Assembly: GCF_030690345.1 (NCBI RefSeq)
Contig: NZ_JAUYGV010000007.1
Location: 372,001 to 436,000, forward strand
From: Rheinheimera sp.
GTDB taxonomy: Bacteria > Pseudomonadota > Gammaproteobacteria > Enterobacterales > Alteromonadaceae
Direction of reading: 5' to 3'
Length of the DNA: 64,000 nucleotides
Shown here: in pieces, positions 27,811 through 36,772 of the stretch
Position numbering within the stretch: position 1 is the first letter of the stretch
How the letters are laid out: the number at the start of each line of letters is the position of its first letter
Made by a program: the position numbers and the translations under genes
Notes under the pieces: generated by a model
The model's input: the letters and a program-made list of their open reading frames with translations, nothing else
What the model was told of the DNA's origin: nothing
Database searches by the model: none

Positions 27811-27979
27811 GCCTGCACTTTATTCTGTATATCTTCGCCCGGGCACTTAGCTGACCAGTTTGGCTGAATACGTATTCAGCTTGAGACATTGTGCTGCAAC
27901 GTCTATTGATGTTAATCGATACAGAGCGATAACACGACTGATGTTGAAATGACTGATGTTTAAACAACAGGGGAGCGGT

Positions 27980-29407
27980 ATGCAACACCAACTCACTTTA
28001 TTGCAGCGCTGGCGCCGGCTGGTGTTGCTTGCCACGGCGGTTACGTTGCTTTGCGCTTGCAGCAATGCGCAAAAACTAACAGGCAACACTTATCAGCCAC
28101 AAGCTTATGTGCAGGTAGCACACCCGCAGTGGAGCAAAAATGCGGTTATTTATCAGATAAACACCCGTCAGTTTACACCTGAGGGCAGCTTTGCTGCCGC
28201 GCAGCTGCAACTGCCACGCCTAAAGGCGCTGGGGGTGGATATTCTCTGGCTGATGCCGGTGCAGCCAATAGGCGCGGTTAACCGTAAAGGCAGCCTTGGC
28301 AGCCCATACTCGGTTAAAGATTACTATGGTGTAAACGCGGAGTTTGGCAGCATGGCGGATTTAAAAGCCTTTATTAACGCCGCTCATGCCCTGGACATTT
28401 ACGTGATTCTGGATTGGGTAGCTAACCATAGCGCCTGGGACAATAACCTGGTGACAGAGCACCCGGACTGGTATATCCGTGACTGGAAAGGTGATTTTCG
28501 CCCCACGCCCTGGTGGGACTGGAGCGACATTATCGAGCTGGACTACAACCAACCCGGGCTGCGCAAGTATATGACAGACGCCATGAAGTATTGGGTAGAG
28601 GAAGTTGGCTTTGACGGCTTTCGGGCCGATGTTGCCGGCTTTGTACCGTTGGATTTTTGGAACACAGTGCGCAAAGAACTGGATAGCATAAAGCCGGTAT
28701 TTATGCTGGCCGAGTTTGAAGGCCGCGACTTTCACGCCAGGGCGTTCGATATGACTTACGGCTGGACCTGGCATCAGGCCGTGCACGCTATAGCGCAGGG
28801 CCATGCCGACGTAAATAAACTCTATGTGTATTACTCATGGAACGAAAAATATTACCCGCAGAACATTATGCGCATGCTGGGGGTAAGTAATCATGATCAA
28901 AATGCCTGGGAAGGTACGGAATTTGAGATGTTCGGCGATGCCTTGCCGGCCGTAATGGCCTTGTCGGTAGTGGGTGAGGGTATGCCGATGATCTACAACG
29001 GCCAGGAAGTGGGCAACAGCCGGCGGTTGGCGTTCTTCGAGCGTGATCCTATTGTTTGGCACGATGAAAACGGCGACTTTATCCGGCACGACAACGGCGT
29101 GTTATACCAAAAGCTGTTTGCGCTGAAAAAGGCCAACACTGCGCTGTGGAATGCCAATTGGGGCGCGCGGATGATCCCGGTACATAACAGCAAAGCAGCG
29201 CAGGTATTAAGCTTTGTGCGGCAAAATGATAACGATAAAGTGTTTGCCGTATTTAACTTTACCGCTCAGCAGCAAAGCGTCAGCTTTAAGCAGTCGCTGC
29301 ATCATGGTGTTTATACTGAGTACCTCAGCGCTGAGGCAGCAGAATTTGCCGATGATACGCAGCTGACACTGCCGCCCTGGGGCTATCGTATTTATGTGGC
29401 AAACTAA
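27980..29407 (+). CDS. GH13 alpha-amylase-family lipoprotein
   Basis: Glycoside hydrolase family 13 enzyme, predicted to act on alpha-glucans. Start ATG 27980 follows GGGGAG and gives a lipoprotein signal (lipobox LLCAC). The (beta/alpha)8 barrel has the catalytic nucleophile Asp217 (FDGFRADVAGF), acid/base Glu245 (FMLAEFEGRD) and Asp306 (VSNHDQNAW), with the region I motif VILDWVANHSAWDN. The C-terminal ~90 residues form the usual beta-sandwich. At 475 residues it is a short amylase, likely exposed on an envelope membrane and acting on maltooligosaccharides. The exact substrate is unknown. Confidence 0.9.
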   Translation: MQHQLTLLQRWRRLVLLATAVTLLCACSNAQKLTGNTYQPQAYVQVAHPQWSKNAVIYQINTRQFTPEGSFAAAQLQLPRLKALGVDILWLMPVQPIGAVNRKGSLGSPYSVKDYYGVNAEFGSMADLKAFINAAHALDIYVILDWVANHSAWDNNLVTEHPDWYIRDWKGDFRPTPWWDWSDIIELDYNQPGLRKYMTDAMKYWVEEVGFDGFRADVAGFVPLDFWNTVRKELDSIKPVFMLAEFEGRDFHARAFDMTYGWTWHQAVHAIAQGHADVNKLYVYYSWNEKYYPQNIMRMLGVSNHDQNAWEGTEFEMFGDALPAVMALSVVGEGMPMIYNGQEVGNSRRLAFFERDPIVWHDENGDFIRHDNGVLYQKLFALKKANTALWNANWGARMIPVHNSKAAQVLSFVRQNDNDKVFAVFNFTAQQQSVSFKQSLHHGVYTEYLSAEAAEFADDTQLTLPPWGYRIYVAN

Positions 29408-29414
29408 GGTTGAG

Positions 29415-29444
29415 GCGCTAACGGGCATCTCAGCCCGTTAGCGC
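29415..29444. terminator. Hairpin between convergent GH13 and RidA genes
   Basis: Perfect 12-base-pair stem (GCGCTAACGGGC / GCCCGTTAGCGC) with a six-base loop, eight bases after the GH13 stop. It lies between two convergent genes and probably ends transcription from one or both sides, although no long T-run follows. Confidence 0.6.
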
Positions 29445-29478
29445 TTAAATAAGTTTGCAAACAATTGGCGCAGCCGGT

Positions 29479-29973
29479 TTAGGGCCTTACCGCTATCACT
29501 TCAATTTCCACTAACATACCCTCAGCCACTAAGCCGGCTATTTGAAAAGCAGAGCGGGCCGGCAAATTGGGCTGCTGTTTGGTGCCGAAAAATTGCGTAT
29601 AGCCGCGCATAAAACCGGCAAAATCCATCTTACCGTCCAGCGCCGGGTCACCCACCAGAAATACTGTCATTTTCACCACATCCGCCATGCTCAGCTGTTT
29701 GCTTTTCAGGCTGGCTTCAATTTGTGCCAGTACATTAACGGTTTGTTGTTCGGTATTGCCCCAATAAGCGGCAGAGTTTTTTTCTGCTTTGCTGTCCAGC
29801 GGCGCCGGTACCTTGCCGCTCTCGTAAATCACCGCTTTGCCGGCTGGCACCTCTACTGCCGCAGCTATCGGAAAACTGCTGTTGTTCGGCAAAGGATAGC
29901 GGGTAATGTCGGCGGCCTGGCTGCAGCTGCTGACGGCCAATAGCGCAGCGGCGGTATAAAAACTCAGTTTCAT
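29479..29973 (-). CDS. Exported RidA/YjgF-family protein
   Basis: RidA proteins hydrolyse reactive enamines/imines to ketones and ammonia. This one has an N-terminal signal sequence of about 21 residues (MKLSFYTAAALLAVSSCSQA), which could be Sec-type or a lipoprotein signal (VSSC). It is therefore placed outside the cytoplasm, unlike classical RidA. The family core includes VPAGKAVIYESGKVP near the start and PARSAFQIAG, which retains the catalytic arginine position. It lies 10 bases downstream of a cytochrome c gene and after an amine oxidase gene, suggesting it deals with the oxidase's imine product. Confidence 0.88.
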   Translation of the reverse strand: MKLSFYTAAALLAVSSCSQAADITRYPLPNNSSFPIAAAVEVPAGKAVIYESGKVPAPLDSKAEKNSAAYWGNTEQQTVNVLAQIEASLKSKQLSMADVVKMTVFLVGDPALDGKMDFAGFMRGYTQFFGTKQQPNLPARSAFQIAGLVAEGMLVEIEVIAVRP

Positions 29974-29983
29974 TTGCGTGTCC

Positions 29984-30631
29984 TTATTGTTTTGCGGGAG
30001 AAGCTAAGCTGTCAATATAGGCTACAACATCGTCGATAGCCTGGTCGTCCGCCAGGCTTTGCGCAAAGCGGCGCATAGTCTGGCCATAGTCGTCATTCGT
30101 TTGGTTACCGCGCCAACCATTTTTAAAAGCACTAAGCTGCTGCGCCAGATACCAGCGCTGCTGCCCGGCCAGCGGCGGCGCTTTAAGTTGGGCATTACCC
30201 TCACCACGGCTGCCATGGCAGGCCTGACATGTTTGATACAACTGCCGGCCATGTTGTAAGTCGGCTGTTATGCCCTCTGTTTGTGGTTGTGCTGCCGGTT
30301 TCAGGCTACGGATAAAGGCAATGGCCTGTTGTATTTCTGCATCACTCATGTTGCCGGCAACGGCCTGCATTTCTTTGCCGTGGATATCTTCGGCGGCATT
30401 GCCGCGCCAGTTATTACGAAACGCAGTAAATTGCTGCTGCAGATACCAGCCCGGCAGCATACTCAGGTTTGGCGCCTTGATTGCTGCATTGCCCTGAGCC
30501 GCCGAGCCGTGGCATACCAGGCAATACTGCGCGTTGGGCTGCTGCGATTGTGCTGCCACGCTATGGCTAAGCAACAGCAGCAAGCCTGGCAATGCGGTCC
30601 GCCATAACATAAGTAGCCTGGCTTTGTTCAT
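29984..30631 (-). CDS. Di-haem cytochrome c (c4-like)
   Basis: 215-residue periplasmic electron carrier with a signal peptide (about 1-27) and two similar cytochrome c domains. Haem-binding motifs are CLVCH and CQACH, each followed by a G-rich turn, with likely distal methionines in GNMSDAEI and QTMRRFA. Each half repeats the same pattern (APNLSMLPGWYLQQQFTAF versus APPLAGQQRWYLAQQLSAF), showing internal duplication. It overlaps the amine oxidase gene as ATGA and so is translationally coupled to it. It is the likely electron acceptor of that enzyme. Confidence 0.9.
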   Translation of the reverse strand: MNKARLLMLWRTALPGLLLLLSHSVAAQSQQPNAQYCLVCHGSAAQGNAAIKAPNLSMLPGWYLQQQFTAFRNNWRGNAAEDIHGKEMQAVAGNMSDAEIQQAIAFIRSLKPAAQPQTEGITADLQHGRQLYQTCQACHGSRGEGNAQLKAPPLAGQQRWYLAQQLSAFKNGWRGNQTNDDYGQTMRRFAQSLADDQAIDDVVAYIDSLASPAKQ

Positions 30632-32232
30632 GCCATTACTCCTGTGCTGTATTTTTTGCTGCGAGTCGCTTCACGCCGTTCAATATCTGCCAGCGCGTGC
30701 CAGGCCGAGCGTACAGCTCCTTCCTGCCAGCCCGGATGCATGCTGAGCTGATCACCAATTAAATAATGGTTACCGGCCGGCGCCTGCAATAAAGCAAAGC
30801 CGGTTTTGTGCAGTGCCTCTGACCATACGGCGCCGCAACCAAGCATATGGTTCATCCGCTGCCAGCAAACACTGACGCCGCTTTCAATATGCTGTGCATA
30901 ATCGGTATGCACTTTAGTGCCCTGAGCAATGGCCGTTGCCAGCCGCTGCGGGTGTGTCATGGCGGCAAAGCGGTCAGATATTTCCGGTACCCAGCTGTAG
31001 GCGCCAAGCAAAATGCCTTTGGCCTTAAACGCATCATGCTGCGGGTACCAAATTTGCGTAATGTCCTGATTGGTCCAGCTGATACCGCTGTAGATATCTT
31101 CCTGCTCCCAAAAACGCTGCTTTGCCTGCAAGCCTATTTTGGTCAGTTTGCCCCGGCCCAGTTGCCGCATTATGGCGAGGTAATTGGCCGGTAAATTGCT
31201 TTCTATACCGCTAACCAATTGTGCCGGGATACAGTTCAGGCAATAGTCTGCCTGCTCGGTGTAGCGCTCGCCTTGCTGCAGATAAGTTACCGCCACACCT
31301 TGTGGCAGCAACTGAATATTACTGACCTGACAGTTAAGCTGAATATCGCTTGTCAGTTGGCGCAAAAATGCCCGCACTATGCTGTCCATGCCGCCGGTGG
31401 GGGTCATCAGTGCTGGTGCCTGGTCGGCAATTTCGGCAAAATGCATAGCTCCGGCGGCAAAATCGCTGCGCAGTAAATCGGCCAGCGGCCTGGGTGTTTT
31501 CAACACGCCGGGCGCAGTAATACCGCCGCTGGCATAGCCGGCCCGCTCTGAACCGCGGTAGCGCAGGTCATCCGTTAAATCGCCGTAGGCTTTGGCAAAG
31601 CTGACCAATTTTTCCAGGTCTTCAGCATTAAAAGGTAACTCTGCTTTAGCATCAGCGCCGGCAGATTTCGCCAGTAATTCGCCGATAAAACCGCGTACAT
31701 CGGCTTCGTACTCGCGAATGCGCAGCGGCTTGCCGCCAAATATCGCATCATCCTGGGTATAACAGTTTTTATTGTGGTTGCAAAACAACTGCAGCTCGAC
31801 ACCGAGCAAGCGGCAATAGTGCAAAATACCGCTGTGGTGCGCCGGAATACGTGCGGCACCGGCGTTAAAATACAGGTTGGGGGCATCGTCAAACGGGCAA
31901 ATTTGCGGCGCGCCCAGCTCGTCAATAAAATCGCCGTGGCGCAATGTCATTACTCTGCCGCCGATCCGGTGTGAGGCTTCAATAATACGGCAGCTGTAGC
32001 CTGCCCGTTCCAACTCATAAGCCGCGGTAAGGCCGCTGATACCGGCGCCCAAAATTAATACCGTGCGCTTTTTACCCATTAAGGGTTTAAGCGATACCGG
32101 GCTGGCCGCAGCCGGTGTTGCTGTCAGGCCAAACAGGCCGGCGGCGTGCAATACGGCTGAACTACCGCCGGCTTTTGCCAGCAGGTTCAGGCACTGGCGT
32201 CTGGTAATGGGTGTTTTAAGGTAGTTGCTCAT
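30628..32232 (-). CDS. Flavin amine oxidase, probably Tat-exported
   Basis: FAD-dependent amine oxidase family member. The dinucleotide-binding motif is VLILGAGISGLTAAYELERA followed by the acidic/GGR motif IIEASHRIGGRVMTL. The C terminus shows a flavin-contacting region (HPGWQEGAVRSAWHAL). I chose ATG 32232 rather than GTG 32262 because the latter lies inside a transcription terminator hairpin and because the ATG start gives a twin-arginine-like leader (TPITRRQCLNLLAKAGG). Substrate may be an amino acid or polyamine. Export, a coupled cytochrome c and an exported RidA suggest a periplasmic oxidation chain. Confidence 0.85.
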   Translation of the reverse strand: MSNYLKTPITRRQCLNLLAKAGGSSAVLHAAGLFGLTATPAAASPVSLKPLMGKKRTVLILGAGISGLTAAYELERAGYSCRIIEASHRIGGRVMTLRHGDFIDELGAPQICPFDDAPNLYFNAGAARIPAHHSGILHYCRLLGVELQLFCNHNKNCYTQDDAIFGGKPLRIREYEADVRGFIGELLAKSAGADAKAELPFNAEDLEKLVSFAKAYGDLTDDLRYRGSERAGYASGGITAPGVLKTPRPLADLLRSDFAAGAMHFAEIADQAPALMTPTGGMDSIVRAFLRQLTSDIQLNCQVSNIQLLPQGVAVTYLQQGERYTEQADYCLNCIPAQLVSGIESNLPANYLAIMRQLGRGKLTKIGLQAKQRFWEQEDIYSGISWTNQDITQIWYPQHDAFKAKGILLGAYSWVPEISDRFAAMTHPQRLATAIAQGTKVHTDYAQHIESGVSVCWQRMNHMLGCGAVWSEALHKTGFALLQAPAGNHYLIGDQLSMHPGWQEGAVRSAWHALADIERREATRSKKYSTGVMA

Positions 32233-32249
32233 ACAGGGCAAATTCCGCA

Positions 32250-32284
32250 GTAAAAACGGCACTAAGCTGCTGTCAGCTTAGTGC
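32250..32284 (-). terminator. Rho-independent terminator of the TonB-dependent receptor gene
   Basis: On the minus strand, an 11-base-pair stem (GCACTAAGCTG / CAGCTTAGTGC, at 32274-32284 and 32259-32269) with a four-base loop is followed by CGTTTTTACTG. The hairpin with T-run lies past the receptor stop and before the amine oxidase start, so the two genes are probably separate units with some read-through possible. Confidence 0.75.
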
Positions 32285-32347
32285 GCGAACGGTATTTCTG
32301 CCGCACCCGGGCAGGCTTACGCTGCCTGCAAAGATGCGGCGGCTGCG

Positions 32348-34915
32348 TCAGAACTGGTAAACAGCGCGCACGTAGTACATACCGCCGTTAAAACCGTAAG
32401 GTGTGGTAGTAGGGTATTTAGCCCCGGCTACGCCACCATAGGGGTTTTCATCCGGGTATTTGTTAAAGGCGTTTTGCGCGCCTAATACCAACTCAAGTTC
32501 CGCTGTTACCTTATAGCCCAGTTCCAGATCAACGGTAACGGCTGAGCCCTCATCAATGCCCAGGCTGCCGTCATCCAGATGCGCTTCCCAGAATGAACCG
32601 AAGTAATTAAGCCGCGCCAGTGCGCGCCAACGGTCTTCTTCGTGGGTAAACGACAGGCTGCCGCGGGTGTTGGGTAAGTTGTCTTCTAACTGGCGCACTT
32701 TGGTTTCGCCGACATTGGTGGTTAGCGGGTCCAGGGTTACTTCGGTATCGTTCCAGTTAAACACCAGGTTCAGCTTGCTGCGGCCACGGCCTAAATCCAG
32801 ATCCTGGCTTACCACTAAGTCAACACCCTGGGTGCGGGTGTCAAAGTCGTTGGTAAAGAACAAAATGCTGGAGTAGCTGCTGGCGTCAGTTACGCCCATT
32901 GCCAGTAGCTCTGCGATATCGTCTTCGGTTAACGTTAGCGGCGAAGTTTGGCTTAAGCGGTCGGTTACTTTAATGTTGTAATAATCCAGCGACACATGCG
33001 TAGTACCGAGGTTTAATACAGCACCAAACGAGAAGTTTTCCGATTCTTCCGGCTTTAACGGCTTGCCGCCTTTTTGAATCGAAATCGGGTTGTCCGGCGG
33101 CAAGGTGGCCTGATCTTCCAGACCGTTCGGGCCAAAGGCAGTAGTAACGTTGATTACCTTACTTTGGCCTATAGTAGGTGCCCGAAAACCGGTACCGGCT
33201 GCTGCACGCAGTGACAGGCTGTCAGTCAGGTTATACAACGCTGATACTTTCCAGTTGGTGGTATCACCAAAGTCGGTAAAGTCTTCATAGCGCAGGGCAG
33301 CGTTCAACATTAAATCGTCAGTAACCCAAGCCGAGGCATCGGTATAAAACGACAGGTTACGCCGTGTAAACACCCCGGCAGCTTCCGGTTTAAAGCCCGG
33401 AAAACCGTTAGAGCCTATGCCAAAGCCTTGGCTGGCCAGCGGGCCAACGGTAAAAGAGGGCACATCACCGGCTTTTACCTCGAAGATATCCTCACGCCAT
33501 TCCACACCACCGGCCAGGATTAACGGCTCAGCAAATCCGGCGTCAAATTCGCGGAACATATCCAGGTTCAGACCAATCTCGGTTTGCACATAAGTACCCG
33601 GGTCAAATGATGTCGGCGTTTCCGGCCCCATCGACGGGTTAATGGTGTTCTTGATACTAAAATCTGCCTGGCTGCGGCCATAAGACGCGCTCAGGTCAAA
33701 CATAATATCGTTCATCCATTCGCCTTTAACGCCGCCGGCAATAGAGGCATCATACACAGTGCCGCCAAAGCGCGGCGTAAAGCCGCCCGGCAGCATTTCG
33801 GTGAAGGCCCAACAGTTTTCATCCGCTGTTATTGCGGCCAGATCGGCAGCTATAGGAATACCGTTTTCATCCAGGCGCAGAGCCGGACAACTGACACCAT
33901 CATCCGGGGTCAAATCTCCCACCAATACTGTGTCGTATTCCACATTATCTACTGTAACCGGCGTGCCTTCATATACGCCGCTGCGGTTGGTTGGGTTGCG
34001 GTAGTAAAAACCGCCTTCCACTTCGCGCTTGGCATAGTTACCAAAGGCGTAGGCTTCTTTGTCGTTACCTAAATCCAGCTCAATATTGGCAAACAGTTTT
34101 AAGTCATCTTTAATTTGTGGCGAGCCCCAAATTTGCGCCGGATTGGCTACTTCGGTATTACCGGCAGCAATTAGCCCGGCGGCATCATCCCGTTGCACAC
34201 TGCGGCTGGTGGCATCGGCAGTGCGATACTCAAAACTGAAGTTGGCCGAGCCGTTATCAGTAAACGGCAGGCCAATATTACCGGCAAATTGATCGCTGGC
34301 ACCGCCATCGTAATATTCACCCCATTTTGCTTCTAACATGCCGCCTTCATTGGCGTTTTTCAGTTGAAAGTTTAACACCCCGGCAATAGCATCCGAGCCG
34401 TACTGGGCGGCGGCGCCGTCGCGCAGTACTTCAACCTGGCGAATCGCAATCGCCGGGATCACAGAAATATCCGGGCCCTGGGCGCCGTCAGACAGGCCGC
34501 CACCTAAAAAGGCGATAACGGCAGCACGGTGGCGACGTTTACCATTTACCAGCACCAGGGTTTGATCCGGCCCCAAACCGCGCAGGTTAGCAGGGCGGAT
34601 CAATGTTGCTGCATCGCTTATCGGCTGGGCATTAATATTAAAACTGGGCACCATAGTGCTCAGTAAGTTCAGCATGTCGGAGTTGCCCTGGTTGGTAAAC
34701 TCTTCCCCGCCGATAATGTCGATAGGTACCGGAGATTCGCCCACCGACCGTGGTGCGGATCTGGAGCCGACTACTGCTATTTTTTCTACCTGTTCAGCGC
34801 CGTCAGGCGCTGCCTCTTCTGCCCACGCTTGCGGTTGAGAAAGCATCGCCATTGCGACTGTGCCAAAAAGCGCAACTTTGATGCAGTGTGCTACTGAGTT
34901 TTTATTATATTTCAT
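32348..34915 (-). CDS. TonB-dependent outer-membrane receptor
   Basis: 855-residue receptor for energised uptake. It has a signal peptide ending near QAWA, a TonB-box-like segment (EKIAVVGSR), a plug domain (IRQVEVLRDGAAAQYGSDAI, the classic plug motif) and a beta-barrel closing with C-terminal Phe (VRAVYQF). I chose ATG 34915 because GGGAA lies about six bases upstream, rather than ATG 34927. Its size and Asp/Asn-rich loops resemble receptors for carbohydrates, peptides or other organic substrates. The ligand is unknown. The amine oxidase operon lies directly downstream. Confidence 0.93.
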   Translation of the reverse strand: MKYNKNSVAHCIKVALFGTVAMAMLSQPQAWAEEAAPDGAEQVEKIAVVGSRSAPRSVGESPVPIDIIGGEEFTNQGNSDMLNLLSTMVPSFNINAQPISDAATLIRPANLRGLGPDQTLVLVNGKRRHRAAVIAFLGGGLSDGAQGPDISVIPAIAIRQVEVLRDGAAAQYGSDAIAGVLNFQLKNANEGGMLEAKWGEYYDGGASDQFAGNIGLPFTDNGSANFSFEYRTADATSRSVQRDDAAGLIAAGNTEVANPAQIWGSPQIKDDLKLFANIELDLGNDKEAYAFGNYAKREVEGGFYYRNPTNRSGVYEGTPVTVDNVEYDTVLVGDLTPDDGVSCPALRLDENGIPIAADLAAITADENCWAFTEMLPGGFTPRFGGTVYDASIAGGVKGEWMNDIMFDLSASYGRSQADFSIKNTINPSMGPETPTSFDPGTYVQTEIGLNLDMFREFDAGFAEPLILAGGVEWREDIFEVKAGDVPSFTVGPLASQGFGIGSNGFPGFKPEAAGVFTRRNLSFYTDASAWVTDDLMLNAALRYEDFTDFGDTTNWKVSALYNLTDSLSLRAAAGTGFRAPTIGQSKVINVTTAFGPNGLEDQATLPPDNPISIQKGGKPLKPEESENFSFGAVLNLGTTHVSLDYYNIKVTDRLSQTSPLTLTEDDIAELLAMGVTDASSYSSILFFTNDFDTRTQGVDLVVSQDLDLGRGRSKLNLVFNWNDTEVTLDPLTTNVGETKVRQLEDNLPNTRGSLSFTHEEDRWRALARLNYFGSFWEAHLDDGSLGIDEGSAVTVDLELGYKVTAELELVLGAQNAFNKYPDENPYGGVAGAKYPTTTPYGFNGGMYYVRAVYQF

Positions 34916-35297
34916 CTGTGTTCCCATATTCGTTAATCTTTAATTAAAACTGATTAATATCAAATTGTTGAAAGATGAAAACGCCACAATTTTTTGCGCT
35001 TCAGTAGCATTAATGCAAAGACTGTGCGCAAAGTTTGCGCGAATTGACTAAGGGCAGCCGGTAGGACCAAACGCCGGTTAACGTTTGTATAGATAATTAA
35101 TTAACAATGTCGGGTGTAGCGCTTACATCCAAAGGGGACAGAGACAGGTGCAGCTGTTAATAACGCCGCCGGAAATGGCCGGAATTTTTTTTCGGCCAGC
35201 CGTTATATAAGTAAAATAGATGATAAATCAAGCTGGGTAATCACCCCATAACGGGGCAAAATGCGCAGTGTTGGTGCGCAAAAAATGTGCAGTATTA
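34916..35297. other. Intergenic region upstream of the TonB-dependent receptor
   Basis: 382 bases without a convincing gene. It must hold the promoter of the minus-strand receptor gene. It is AT-rich near the receptor start, contains a 15-base palindrome at 35026-35040, and further on a pair of TGCGCA words separated by seven bases near 35260-35280. No tRNA or known riboswitch was recognised. Confidence 0.6.
35026..35040. promoter_or_regulatory. 15-base palindrome, candidate operator
   Basis: GCGCAAA G TTTGCGC is a perfect inverted repeat with 7-base arms and one central base, 111 bases upstream of the receptor start codon. Such a short dyad is typical of a dimeric regulator site (for instance LacI/GntR class), but no adjacent regulator gene is present and the binder is unknown. 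Confidence 0.45.
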
Positions 35298-36107
35298 TTA
35301 CCCGGTTTTTAGCGGCGCATGCTGATACACATCGAGCAGGAAATCGACGTCGATTTGCGGTAATGTCGCGGCAAACTGCTGTTTTTGCTCTGCACTGAAT
35401 TTCCACGCCAGCGGCACCATCTGTACCAGTGCCAACACGTCGGCCGGCTGGTTAAAATTCAGTTGAAATTGCAGCCGCTGCCTGCTCCGGTGGCTAAAGC
35501 CGGCTATAGCCTCTACATCGTCGCTGTGTAGCCGCACATTGTCGTACACCGCTTGTTTTATTTGTAACAGGTGCTGCGGGCCCGGGGTTACGGTAAGTAA
35601 ATAGCCGCCCGGTTTAAGTAAGCGTTGCAGCTCCTGCGGTTTAGATGGTGCGTAAATGCGCACTATGATGTCAAAACAATGCTCAGCAAACGGCAGCTGG
35701 TACGCACTGGCAACACTAAACTGAATGTTGCTGTTGGCTTTAGCGGCAAATTTAACCGCTGCTTTGGAAATATCCACACCATATACTGCCGCCGTTGGCA
35801 GTGCCTGCTTAAACTGTGCCGTGTAGTAACCTTCACCACAGCCTAAATCCAGCACGTTTTCGGGTGCCAGCGTACTTAAGGTATTGCATACAGCTTGTGC
35901 CAGCGGCGCGTACCAGCCGGCGTGCAAAAAAGCGCGCCTGGCTAACATCATATCTTTGTTATCGCCCGGATCTTTCGAGTTTTTTTGCTGCACCGGTAAC
36001 AGGTTCACATAGCCTTCGCGGGCAATATCAAAGCTGTGGCGGTTGACACACTGGTATTGTTTCTCAGCAAGCGTCAGCGGGTTTTGGCACAGCGGACACA
36101 GGTACAT
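35298..36107 (-). CDS. rlmA: 23S rRNA (guanine-N1)-methyltransferase RlmA
   Basis: Methylates a guanine in helix 35 of 23S rRNA (G745 in E. coli). Start ATG 36107 begins MYLCPLCQNPL, the zinc-finger region (CPLC ... CVNRHSFD) typical of RlmA, and has GGAA about seven bases upstream; an earlier in-frame start adds only unconserved residues. The SAM-binding motif is VLDLGCGEGYYTAQF and the post-I region includes VYGVDISKAAVKFAAKA. About 269 residues is the normal size. It is a stand-alone housekeeping gene. Confidence 0.92.
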   Translation of the reverse strand: MYLCPLCQNPLTLAEKQYQCVNRHSFDIAREGYVNLLPVQQKNSKDPGDNKDMMLARRAFLHAGWYAPLAQAVCNTLSTLAPENVLDLGCGEGYYTAQFKQALPTAAVYGVDISKAAVKFAAKANSNIQFSVASAYQLPFAEHCFDIIVRIYAPSKPQELQRLLKPGGYLLTVTPGPQHLLQIKQAVYDNVRLHSDDVEAIAGFSHRSRQRLQFQLNFNQPADVLALVQMVPLAWKFSAEQKQQFAATLPQIDVDFLLDVYQHAPLKTG

Positions 36108-36371
36108 AGCAAATTCCGGCCGGAAAAAAGGCCGACAGTGTAGCAGCACAGCAGTGTTTTCGGCAAAGGCTTGCTATACTGGCGGCATTGTTAATTTAGC
36201 ATCGTGTTGGGTTGTGAAAGCTCGCACGATTAAGCTGGCCGGTTAGAACCTGCAGCGCACAGCCAAAGAGTGTCTGAGTGAGCGCGCAAGCGTGAGCGAG
36301 TTGCTTTGGCGAGCACAGCAGTGTTGTAACGCAAGGCCGGCGATTACACTGATGTTGATACCGGAGCATTA

Positions 36372-36692
36372 ATGCAAGATTTAGAATTGTGGACGCTGGA
36401 CGAGTTATGTGACCACGCGTTTGATATTTTTGAAGAACTGGCGTCAGAAAACCTGAGTGCAGAAGACTACACCCTGTACCAGCAACACTATGAAGCGCGT
36501 GGCTATGTCGACTTAGCTATCCCGGGCGAAGACTGGGTAGAAATGATGATGCAGGACCTGGAACCGGAGCTGCACTACGAAGCACAAATTGGCTTAACCG
36601 GGGAAAATGGCGCCGCCGATATGGTGTTAGCGCGCATTCTGTTAAGCCGCGAAAAGCATGAAGCCTTATGTCATGCGCAGTGGCGTGGCTAA
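36372..36692 (+). CDS. yciU: YciU/HI1450 family putative dsDNA-mimic protein
   Basis: 106-residue, strongly acidic protein. The pattern DIFEELASENLSAEDYTLY, then EDWVEMMMQDLEPELHYEA and the C-terminal ARILLSREKHEALCHAQWRG matches the HI1450/YciU (DUF440) family, whose structure presents acidic side chains like a DNA backbone. Its physiological target is not established. In HI1450 an interaction with HU-like protein has been proposed. It is a single gene followed by a strong terminator. Confidence 0.85.
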   Translation: MQDLELWTLDELCDHAFDIFEELASENLSAEDYTLYQQHYEARGYVDLAIPGEDWVEMMMQDLEPELHYEAQIGLTGENGAADMVLARILLSREKHEALCHAQWRG

Positions 36693-36740
36693 TAGAAGCA
36701 GGCGGCGTGGCCAGTAAATTATCTTTACATCACCTCAAAT

Positions 36741-36769
36741 AAAAAGGGTCGGCAGTGCCGACCCTTTTT
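36741..36769. terminator. Bidirectional Rho-independent terminator
   Basis: GC stem GGGTCGGC / GCCGACCC flanked by A5 on the left and T5 on the right, so it reads as a stem plus T-run on both strands. It sits between the convergent yciU and peptide-transporter genes and can end both. Confidence 0.9.
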
Positions 36770-36772
36770 GCG

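Noticed and set aside
32232-32262. GTG 32262 as the amine oxidase start
   Set aside because: It falls inside the stem of a rho-independent terminator of the upstream receptor gene and lacks a ribosome-binding site; ATG 32232 gives a Tat-like leader.
36262-36310. GCCAAAG ... CTTTGGC inverted repeat with inner GTGAGCG copies upstream of yciU
   Set aside because: The arms are 35 bases apart and the interior does not fold convincingly by eye; possible leader structure but unsupported.
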